A program made the translations under genes and the position numbers. Source: Clostridium vitabionis (GTDB lineage Bacteria > Bacillota > Clostridia > Lachnospirales > Lachnospiraceae). Taken from it: a DNA stretch of 64,000 bases. The stretch's first letter is position 1. Every line of letters begins with the position of its first letter. This document shows positions 42,697-50,292 of this stretch, piece after piece. The stretch spans positions 628,394 through 692,393 of the forward strand of contig NZ_JADKQA010000001.1 of assembly GCF_015351765.1 (NCBI RefSeq). The letters run 5' to 3'. The notes beneath the pieces were generated by a model. It saw nothing but the letters and a program-made list of their open reading frames with translations. It made no database searches and was not told the DNA's origin.

Positions 42697-44886
42697 ATGA
42701 ACAGAGTTCACAGCCTGGCCGCGAGGGCGGCCGCATTTTCCATGGCGCTGGTGACTGCGGCGGGAAGTATGGCCATCCCGGCCAGGGCAGACGCGCCGCA
42801 GGTGGAGGTCGATGAGACCATGTATGTCAACGCGGACTACTATGGCGTATCGACGAGCACAAGTGTCGTCAAGAGTGTCGGCATGAACGGCCTCACGCAG
42901 TTCACGGATCACGGCTATTATTCCAAGATCACCAACATGACGGATAATACGGAGCCGGAGGTGAACGGCGATACCGTCACCTGGAATGTCCCGGAGGGGA
43001 CAAACCGCTTCTATTATGAAGGATCGATTGACAACAACGCGGTGCAGCTCCCCTGGAATGTCGATGTCAGCTACAAGCTGAACGGCCAGCCGGCGGACGC
43101 CTCGAAGCTGAATCACGCCTCCGGCCTTATTGAGATCGATGTGAACGCGGTGCATAACACCCAGGCGAAGGAATATTATCAGAATAATATGATCCTGACC
43201 GTCATTGTCCCGGTTGACATGGGCAAATGCTACAGCGTGGACGCTCCCGGTTCCCAGACGCAGAACATGGGAAGCACAACCGGTGTAATGTTTATGGCGC
43301 TGCCCGGTGAGGACGGGAACTTCACCGTCCGCCTGGGAACCGATGATTTCAGCTGCTCGGGCATCTACATCGCGATGGTTCCCGGCACGCTGAGCGACCT
43401 GGACCGGATCAAGAGCCTCAATGAGGCGAAGGATCGTTTCCGCGACGCCGGCGATGACCTCTTTGACAGCATGACTGATCTCATGAAGTCCATGGAGGCG
43501 ATGAAGAGTGATGTCCAGGTAGCCCAGAGCGGTGCCCAAGATCTCCAGTCCGCACGGAACACGGTCAATGGCAGCCGCCATGAGATCGAGGGGCTCTCGA
43601 CAGAGGCTCTCAACGAGATGCAGTCGGCGATCGATCAGACGAATGTCGTGATTCCCTACCTGGAGACGGCAAGGGATGCCGTGATGGACATCAACGCGGA
43701 CGCGGATACGATGTCCTCGACGATGGGCGATCTCCAGGATTCGCTGGATGACCTCTATCCGAAGCTGGGCAGGCTCGGCAATGCGCTGAGCCGGGCGAGC
43801 GGCAATATTTCCTCCAATACCGTGAGCGATGCCGAGCGGGAGAAGAGTGTCCAGGAAGTCCGGGAGATCATCAATGAGATTAACCAGCTCCAGGCACAGC
43901 TCAAGGAGGATATCAAGAAGGGGAAGGAGCAGAACAAAGCGGTCAAGCAGCGTCTCGCCGACTTGAACCAGCAGCTTCAGAACAGTAAAGCGTTCCAGTT
44001 CCAGAACGCGAAGCAGCAGGCGCAGCAGAAGATCATGGCAAGTGCCGCGGAGCTGGTAGGCCCGGAAAATGCCCAGCGGGATCTGCAGGAGTTGGAGCTT
44101 GCGAAGAAGCAGGCGGAGGACCGGCTCAAGGAGCTCGACTCTGCGTATCCGCAGAAGATCCAGAAGATGACCGCTGATGTCGACAGCATCCTGGAGAGTG
44201 CGGGTGACGCGGACGAGAAGCTGGACGACGCGATCAGCCAGATCAACACCGCCCTGGGCAATGCGGCTACAGTTGCCGGACGCACGGCGGATGTGGTCAA
44301 TGAGCTCAAGGGCGCGACGGATCAGGTAAACTACCTGCTGGACGACGGGAAAATGATGATCAGCACGGTAGACAATTATGTGCCCTCGATGCTGGATTCC
44401 TTAAGCGACACCGAGGAGCTGATGAACCGCCTGACCACCGCGCTCGGCGGAACGCATGCCGTGCTCAGCAAGATCAATGATACCTGCATTGCCGCCGGCG
44501 ACGACCTGAATGCCGGGACGAAGAAGAGCCTCGACGCGATCCAGGGGACGCTGAATAAGACAATGACCACGCTGAATGATATCGGCGGCGTCCGGGAAGC
44601 CTCGGACACGATGAAGCAGCAGATTGATAACCAGCTGGATGATATCGAGAACGAAACCAATTTCCTGAATATTGATCCCGACGCCCTCAAGGTTTCCTTC
44701 ACCTCCGATTCCAACCCGGAGCCGAAGAGCCTGCAGATCATCATGAGGACGGAGGAGATCGACGACGAAAGTGAGGCAACCGATATTTCGGATCAGGAGA
44801 CGGAGGATGCCAAGGATTCGCCATTTACCAGGATTGCCAATATTTTCAAAATGATCTTTGAGGCGATCAAGAACTTCTTCACCTGA
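42697..44886 (+). CDS. Exported coiled-coil protein paired with the MMPL transporter
   Basis: A 729-residue protein with signal peptide (cut near PARADA, residue 32), a beta-rich N-terminal 200 residues, then long heptad-rich helical regions (about 240-340, 385-500, 560-660: EINQLQAQLKEDIKKGKEQN, QELELAKKQAEDRLKELD) and an amphipathic C-terminus (FTRIANIFKMIFEAIKNFF). It resembles the extracytoplasmic partner proteins encoded with Gram-positive MMPL exporters. GGAGGG lies upstream, and the MMPL gene begins 19 bases after its stop. Function unknown. Confidence 0.8.
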   Translation: MNRVHSLAARAAAFSMALVTAAGSMAIPARADAPQVEVDETMYVNADYYGVSTSTSVVKSVGMNGLTQFTDHGYYSKITNMTDNTEPEVNGDTVTWNVPEGTNRFYYEGSIDNNAVQLPWNVDVSYKLNGQPADASKLNHASGLIEIDVNAVHNTQAKEYYQNNMILTVIVPVDMGKCYSVDAPGSQTQNMGSTTGVMFMALPGEDGNFTVRLGTDDFSCSGIYIAMVPGTLSDLDRIKSLNEAKDRFRDAGDDLFDSMTDLMKSMEAMKSDVQVAQSGAQDLQSARNTVNGSRHEIEGLSTEALNEMQSAIDQTNVVIPYLETARDAVMDINADADTMSSTMGDLQDSLDDLYPKLGRLGNALSRASGNISSNTVSDAEREKSVQEVREIINEINQLQAQLKEDIKKGKEQNKAVKQRLADLNQQLQNSKAFQFQNAKQQAQQKIMASAAELVGPENAQRDLQELELAKKQAEDRLKELDSAYPQKIQKMTADVDSILESAGDADEKLDDAISQINTALGNAATVAGRTADVVNELKGATDQVNYLLDDGKMMISTVDNYVPSMLDSLSDTEELMNRLTTALGGTHAVLSKINDTCIAAGDDLNAGTKKSLDAIQGTLNKTMTTLNDIGGVREASDTMKQQIDNQLDDIENETNFLNIDPDALKVSFTSDSNPEPKSLQIIMRTEEIDDESEATDISDQETEDAKDSPFTRIANIFKMIFEAIKNFFT

Positions 44887-44905
44887 CAGAAAGAGGGGCT
44901 AAACG

Positions 44906-47170
44906 ATGGGACTTTTCGGGAAGTTCAGAAAAAAGAAACCGGAGGGGGCGGATCCCGCCGGCGGGGAGAAGAAGCATAAGCACGGCAATTTCGCGGATTT
45001 TATCGTTGATCATAACGGGATCATCTCGAAGATTGTGCTTGTCCTTGTGGTATTCAATCTGATCTGCATTCCCTTTGTCGGCGTAAATTATGACCTGACC
45101 AGCTATCTTCCGGATGAATGTGATTCCACGATCGCCATCAACGAGATGAAGAAATCTTTCGGCTATCCCGGCACCGGGCGCATTATGCTGAAGGATGTGT
45201 CGCTCTACGAGGCGAAGCAGTATAAAACCCGTTTTGAAGACGTGAAAGGGGTCGACCAGGTCATCTGGTGCGACACCACGGGTCAGCAGGTGTATCAGGG
45301 TTCGGATTTTATCAACTATACGGACATTGATGAATTCTACAAGGACAACTGCGCGGTCATGGATGTCACCTTCGATGAGGGAGACACCAGCAAGCTGACC
45401 CACCAGGCAATCAACGATATTGAAAAGATCATCGGCGACAAGGGCTATATCGTCGGCATGTCGCCGACCAACAAATTTATCGAGGAAAATGTCCAGAAGC
45501 AGATGAAGATGATCCTGATCACCGCGGTGGTCCTGATTTTCCTGATCCTGCTGTTCACGACGAACTCCTATTTCGAGCCGATCCTGTTCCTCACAGTTAT
45601 TGGCTGCGCGATCGTCATCAACAAGGGCACAAATATTTTCCTGGGAACAATCTCCTTTGTCACGAACAACATCGCCGACGTGATGCAGCTGGCGACCTCG
45701 ATGGACTACTCCGTGTTCCTGCTCCACGCCTATGAGCGGGAGAGGGACAATGGGCTTGATAAGATTCCGGCGCTGAAATCCGGTCTCCGGGATACGCTGA
45801 ACACCGTTCTCGCGAGCTCAATGACCACCTTCTGCGGATTTATTGTCCTCGTGTCCATGAAGTTCAAGATGGGCTTCGATCTTGGTATCGTGCTCTCAAA
45901 GAGTATTATCTGCAGCCTGCTCATGGTGATCTTCCTGATGCCGACGCTGCTCCTGCTCTGGTCAGATAAGATCGACCGGACGGAACACAAACCATTTCTG
46001 CCGAATTTCCATGGCTTTGCGGTTGTGGTTAACCGGATCAGCCCGTATGTGCTCGCGTTTGTCCTTCTCATCGCGGCGCCCTGCTATGTGGCGCAGAACA
46101 TGAACCACTTTATGTACGGCTCCGACGCGATCGGCGCCGGTGCAGGCACATCGATCTACGAGAACGCGCAGGAGGTCGACGAAAAGTTCGGGCGCTCGAA
46201 CCTTCTGGTCGCGATTTTCCCGGACAGCTCCTCTGTGAAGGAGAAGGAGCTCAGCGATGAGCTCGACGACCTCCCGTACGTGAAGAAGGTCATGGGGCTC
46301 TCGGAATATCTTCCGGACGGGATGCCGGAATCCATCCTCCCGAAGAGCATCACCGCCAAGTTCCACAAAAACGGCTATACGCGGATGATGATTTACATCA
46401 AGACGAAGCCGGAGAGTGACCTGGCGTTCAAGGCGACGGATGAGGTGCACGCGCTTCTCAACAAATATTATCCCGGGGAGTGCTATCTGGCGGGCAACAC
46501 CCCGACGACTCAGGATATGGAGGCGGTGCTGAAGGTCGATTATACCAAGGCAAATAACCTCGCGATGATCGGCGTCTTCCTGGTGGTCGCCCTGACGTAC
46601 CGGTCGCTGGTTATGCCGATCGCGACGATGGTTCCGATCATGATCGCGATCTACCTGAACATGGCGTTCCCGTATATTGTCAGCAAGACGATGATCTTCA
46701 TCGGCTACGCCGTCGTCAGCTGTATCCAGCTGGGCGCGACGATCGATTACGCCATCCTCTCCACGGAGAATTATCTCGCCGCCAGGAGGGCGGGGGAAGA
46801 CAAGAAGCACGCGGCGATCAAGTCTACCGAGACGAGCTTTGCCTCGATCCTGACTTCCGGCTCCATTCTGATTGTCTGCGGCTACGCGATCAGCTTCCTC
46901 TCCTCAATTCCGGCGATCGGCGAGGTCGGCCACCTGGTCGGCCGCGGGGCGATCTTCTCCGCAAGCTTCGTTGTTCTGGTTATGCCGACCCTGCTCAAGA
47001 TTGTCGATCACTTTATCGTGAATTCCGGCGCGGAAAAGCGAAAGAAGAGAAAAGAACTCGTCCGGGCGGCGATTGCCCGGCACCGCATCCGCAGGAGGAA
47101 AGCCGCGGATAAGCTCAAGGGCGCCCTTTCCAGCGTTCACGGCCGTGCCGCCGGAGATCAGGAGGGGTAG
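44906..47170 (+). CDS. MMPL-family (RND-type) exporter
   Basis: A 754-residue membrane exporter with two MMPL halves. Helix 1 is at about 40-58 (IVLVLVVFNLICIPFVGV), then an extracellular domain, five clustered helices (MILITAVVLIFLILLF, then ATSMDYSVFLLHAYERER), a second extracellular domain and five more (AMIGVFLVVALTYRSLVMP, then GATIDYAILSTENYLAARR). The two conserved D-Y pairs in SMDYSVF and TIDYAIL are the proton-relay region of the family. The basic C-terminal tail is cytoplasmic. The substrate may be a lipid or envelope component; this is family inference. Confidence 0.92.
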   Translation: MGLFGKFRKKKPEGADPAGGEKKHKHGNFADFIVDHNGIISKIVLVLVVFNLICIPFVGVNYDLTSYLPDECDSTIAINEMKKSFGYPGTGRIMLKDVSLYEAKQYKTRFEDVKGVDQVIWCDTTGQQVYQGSDFINYTDIDEFYKDNCAVMDVTFDEGDTSKLTHQAINDIEKIIGDKGYIVGMSPTNKFIEENVQKQMKMILITAVVLIFLILLFTTNSYFEPILFLTVIGCAIVINKGTNIFLGTISFVTNNIADVMQLATSMDYSVFLLHAYERERDNGLDKIPALKSGLRDTLNTVLASSMTTFCGFIVLVSMKFKMGFDLGIVLSKSIICSLLMVIFLMPTLLLLWSDKIDRTEHKPFLPNFHGFAVVVNRISPYVLAFVLLIAAPCYVAQNMNHFMYGSDAIGAGAGTSIYENAQEVDEKFGRSNLLVAIFPDSSSVKEKELSDELDDLPYVKKVMGLSEYLPDGMPESILPKSITAKFHKNGYTRMMIYIKTKPESDLAFKATDEVHALLNKYYPGECYLAGNTPTTQDMEAVLKVDYTKANNLAMIGVFLVVALTYRSLVMPIATMVPIMIAIYLNMAFPYIVSKTMIFIGYAVVSCIQLGATIDYAILSTENYLAARRAGEDKKHAAIKSTETSFASILTSGSILIVCGYAISFLSSIPAIGEVGHLVGRGAIFSASFVVLVMPTLLKIVDHFIVNSGAEKRKKRKELVRAAIARHRIRRRKAADKLKGALSSVHGRAAGDQEG

Positions 47171-47241
47171 CGGTTTGGAACCCCGCATGGGCAAACAGTG
47201 ACCCGGAGGGAAATCTTCCGGCAGAATAAAACAGGATATTG

Positions 47242-47270
47242 TTGTCTTCACCAGCCTCCCGGGATATAAT
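47242..47270 (+). promoter_or_regulatory. folC promoter inside a terminator loop
   Basis: TTGTCT (47242-47247), a 17-bp spacer and TATAAT (47265-47270). The -10 lies in the loop of the hairpin at 47250-47297, so transcripts started here contain only the 3' arm of the hairpin. Confidence 0.7.
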
Positions 47271-47300
47271 GACATATTATACAGAAGGGAGGCTGGTTTT
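47250..47300 (+). terminator. Terminator of the MMPL operon overlapping the folC ribosome site
   Basis: ACCAGCCTCCC (47250-47260) pairs perfectly with GGGAGGCTGGT (47287-47297), followed by TTT. The 3' arm contains the AGGGAGG ribosome site of folC. Read-through transcripts would terminate or hide that site. Confidence 0.7.
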
Positions 47301-48674
47301 ATGCCTGAGAACCTGCCGGATACGGGGGCTGTCGAAATCCTGCCGGCCATGAGAGCGGCGGAAGCCCACCTCGACCGGATTCCCCGGTTTTCAACAAAAA
47401 AGCATACGCTGCAGGACCTGCGCGGGATGCTCGGCCTCCTCGGCGCGCTGCCTAAGACACAGAAGGTCATTCATATTGCCGGGACGAACGGCAAGGGCTC
47501 GGTGTCGGCGATGCTGGATGCCATTCTCCGCGGCGCGGGGATGAGTTGCGCCCTCTTTACCTCCCCGCATCTCGTCCGCATCAATGAGCGCTTTGTCTTT
47601 GACGGAAAGATGTGCCTGGACAGGGATTTCCTCCGGGCTTTTTCCAGGGTTCGCGCGATGGAGCCTGAATTTCAGCGGAAATTCGGCTCCATCCCCACCT
47701 GGTTCGAGTATCTGATGCTGATCTTTTTTGTGCTGGAGGCGGAGCACCCGCACGAGTGGATTGTCCTTGAGACCGGCCTTGGCGGCCGTCTCGACGCGAC
47801 CAGCGCGATCGAGCCGCCGGCCCTTAAGCTCACGGTGATCACCTCGATCAGCCTCGACCACATGCAGTATCTCGGGACGACGATCCCGGAAATTGCGGGA
47901 GAGAAGGCCGGGATCCTGAGAAAAGGGGTTCCGCTGGTTTTTGACGCGGCAAATCCGGAGGCTGTGCCGGTGATCCGGAAGAAAGCCGCCGAGCTCGGCA
48001 TCCCGGCTATGCCGGTCACCGCGGAGGAGATTCAGGCGTTTTCCTCCGATGGACAGAAGATTTCCTTCCGCGCCCGGGTATGCGCGGAGGATACGGAGAT
48101 CGCCGTGCCATTTCCCGCCCCTTACCAGGCGGTGAACGCGCTGCTCGCGGTCCGGGCCGCGGAAATGCTCGGCATCGGAAGGGCAGCGATTCTCCGGGGA
48201 ATCGCGGAAACACGCTGGCCGGGGAGAATGGAGGAAGTCCTCCCGGGCATCTTCCTTGACGGCGGGCATAACGAAGACGGGGTGAGGGCATTTGCCAGGG
48301 CGGCGGCGCTTGTCGCGGGAACACGGCACGCCGCCCGGAAGCTCCTGATTTTTGACGCCGCCTCCGACAAGGTGTTCGGGAAGATGCTCGAGGAGATCCA
48401 TGACATCCTCGCTCCGGACGCGGTCTGCCTCACGAAGATGCATTCCGCGCGGGCTCTCCCCCTGGAAGAGCTCCGGGCGGCAGCTGAGGCCGTTTTCGGG
48501 AAGGATCAGATCCTGGTGATCCCGGAGGCGGAGGACGCATTTCTGCGGATGAAGGAGGAAAAGGGGGAGAGAGACCTGCTCTTTGCGGCGGGCTCGCTCT
48601 ATCTTGTCGGTGAACTGAAGGCGGTTTTAGAAAAGCTTGGAGGCCAGGATGGCAAAGAAGGAAGAACTCATTGA
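47301..48674 (+). CDS. folC: Folylpolyglutamate / dihydrofolate synthase
   Basis: Mur-ligase-type enzyme of 457 residues that adds glutamate to folates. P-loop: HIAGTNGKGSVSAML. RFSTKKHTLQDLRGMLGLLG precedes it, TSPHLVRINERF follows, and LETGLGGRLDATSAIE carries the metal/ATP residues. HNEDGVRAF near the C-terminal domain is typical. Length is normal. Its start is tied to the AGGGAGG in the hairpin arm upstream. Confidence 0.94.
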   Translation: MPENLPDTGAVEILPAMRAAEAHLDRIPRFSTKKHTLQDLRGMLGLLGALPKTQKVIHIAGTNGKGSVSAMLDAILRGAGMSCALFTSPHLVRINERFVFDGKMCLDRDFLRAFSRVRAMEPEFQRKFGSIPTWFEYLMLIFFVLEAEHPHEWIVLETGLGGRLDATSAIEPPALKLTVITSISLDHMQYLGTTIPEIAGEKAGILRKGVPLVFDAANPEAVPVIRKKAAELGIPAMPVTAEEIQAFSSDGQKISFRARVCAEDTEIAVPFPAPYQAVNALLAVRAAEMLGIGRAAILRGIAETRWPGRMEEVLPGIFLDGGHNEDGVRAFARAAALVAGTRHAARKLLIFDAASDKVFGKMLEEIHDILAPDAVCLTKMHSARALPLEELRAAAEAVFGKDQILVIPEAEDAFLRMKEEKGERDLLFAAGSLYLVGELKAVLEKLGGQDGKEGRTH

Positions 48675-48807
48675 TTTTGAGGCGGAACTCGAGAATTTTC
48701 AGCCAAGTCTCGACATCAACGGTGTCGGCGAGGCGATTGTCCGGCAGGATTTGACAGATATGTCCGATATCATGCTGGAAATCATGAAGCAGATGAAGAA
48801 CGGATGA
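48649..48807 (+). CDS. Small acidic protein of 52 residues
   Basis: A short frame overlapping the end of folC by 26 bases, with GGAGG ten bases upstream. It begins MAKKEELIDFEAELENFQPS and continues with DINGVGEAIVRQDLTDMSDI, then ends in a Met-rich helix (MLEIMKQMKNG). It is acidic, probably helical and not exported. The next gene starts 19 bases after its stop, so it is part of a folC-small protein-TPR operon. No family assigned. Confidence 0.65.
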   Translation: MAKKEELIDFEAELENFQPSLDINGVGEAIVRQDLTDMSDIMLEIMKQMKNG

Positions 48808-48826
48808 ACTTATCAGGAAAAGAAAG

Positions 48827-50230
48827 ATGATACACAGTAAGCAGATCCGAACGATTTCCAACAGTTTTTATAACGACGGCCTTTTCCGGGCGAAGAAGCG
48901 CGACCTCACCGGCGCGGCGGAGAGCCTCCGGAAATGCCTGAACCTGAACAAATATCACACGCAGGCGCGGAACCTCCTCGGGCTCATTTTCTACGAGATG
49001 GGGGAGGTCTCCGAGGCTCTCGTCCAGTGGGTGATCAGCACAAACCTGGACAAATCCGAGGCAAATCTCGCCCACCGCTATATTGACCTCATCCAGGAAA
49101 ACCAGCGGCGGCTTGATGCCGTCGGCAAGGATATCCAGAAGTTCAATGAGGCTTTGATCCAGGCGCAGAGCGGCAACGCGGATCTCGCCGTCCTACAGCT
49201 GAACGGGGTGGTCGAACGGCAGCCGCATTTTCTCAAGGCGCAGCTGCTCCTCGGCCTGCTTCTTCTGGAGAGGCACGAGCTGCACCGGGCGGGAAAGGTG
49301 CTGAACAATGTCCTCGAGATTGACCGGGGAAGCCGGAAGGCAGAATGGTATCTGGCCGCGCTCCGCCAGGAAACCGGGCTTGAGGAGGCGGAACGGCGGC
49401 GGATGCACCACGCATTTTCCCACCGGACGATGACCGATGACGACGTTATTATCCCGCCGAGCTACCGGGAGAATACCGGCTGGCAGTCGATCCTCAATAT
49501 CGCGGCAGGGCTCCTGCTCGGCGCGGCGGCGGTCTTTTTCCTCATCATGCCCGCGCGGATCAAGCAGAATACGGAAGCGCACAACCAGGAACTGGTCAGC
49601 TATAATGAGCAGCTGAACCAGAAGAATGAGGAGATCGACAGCCTGAACAGCCAGATGGATTCTTACAAGGCTGATAAGGAGAGCGCGGAGCAGCAGCTGA
49701 ACACGCTGCAGAACGACAGCGGCAGCATTATGGCGCAGTATACGATCCTCGTCCAGCTGGAGAATTACCTCAGGAGCGGGGATATGAACAGCGCGGCGAT
49801 GATTTATGCGAATTTCAACCCGGAGATCTTTACCGACGAGACGGTGAAGAATATTGCCAATTCGGTGCGGCAGGAGATTGCGACGAAGGGGTATCAGACG
49901 ATCGAGAACCAGGCTTACGAGGAGTGGAACTCCGGCCATTATGACCAGGCACTTTCCCTCTATCAGACCTGTCTTAACGTGAAGCCGCAGAATCCGAAGG
50001 TGATGTACTATATGGCCATGATTTACCGGGCACAGGGAAATACGGACCAGGCGGTCGCGATGCTGACCCAGGTAGTGACCCAGTATCCGGATTCCAGCCA
50101 GGCCGGGGCGGCAAGGACACAGCTGTCGGCGATTTCCCCGGAGGCGGCGCAGGCGGCGGAAAATCCGTCCGCGGCGGCGGAGAGCTCCGCGGCGGAAAAT
50201 CCATCCGCGGTGGCAGAAACGCAGGGGTAA
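48827..50230 (+). CDS. TPR-repeat membrane protein
   Basis: A 467-residue protein with N-terminal TPR-like repeats (about 14-200, RDLTGAAESLRKCLNLNKYH, VLQLNGVVERQPHFLKAQLL), one membrane helix at about 226-245 (LNIAAGLLLGAAAVFFLIM), a coiled coil (about 255-300), further TPR repeats (YEEWNSGHYDQALSLYQTCL, VMYYMAMIYRAQGNTDQAVA) and an Ala/Ser/Glu tail. It probably scaffolds protein contacts on both sides of the membrane. Function unknown. Confidence 0.85.
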   Translation: MIHSKQIRTISNSFYNDGLFRAKKRDLTGAAESLRKCLNLNKYHTQARNLLGLIFYEMGEVSEALVQWVISTNLDKSEANLAHRYIDLIQENQRRLDAVGKDIQKFNEALIQAQSGNADLAVLQLNGVVERQPHFLKAQLLLGLLLLERHELHRAGKVLNNVLEIDRGSRKAEWYLAALRQETGLEEAERRRMHHAFSHRTMTDDDVIIPPSYRENTGWQSILNIAAGLLLGAAAVFFLIMPARIKQNTEAHNQELVSYNEQLNQKNEEIDSLNSQMDSYKADKESAEQQLNTLQNDSGSIMAQYTILVQLENYLRSGDMNSAAMIYANFNPEIFTDETVKNIANSVRQEIATKGYQTIENQAYEEWNSGHYDQALSLYQTCLNVKPQNPKVMYYMAMIYRAQGNTDQAVAMLTQVVTQYPDSSQAGAARTQLSAISPEAAQAAENPSAAAESSAAENPSAVAETQG

Positions 50231-50240
50231 AAGTGCTTTG

Positions 50241-50288
50241 AAGGCGGCAGGAGAATCCTTTCATGAGAATGGATTCCCCTGCCGCCTT
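50241..50288. terminator. Bidirectional terminator between the TPR and PBP genes
   Basis: AAGGCGGCAGG-GAATCC (50251-50259 region) pairs with GGATTC-CCTGCCGCCTT (50271-50288). It lies between two convergent genes and can serve both. Confidence 0.75.
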
Positions 50289-50292
50289 TGGC

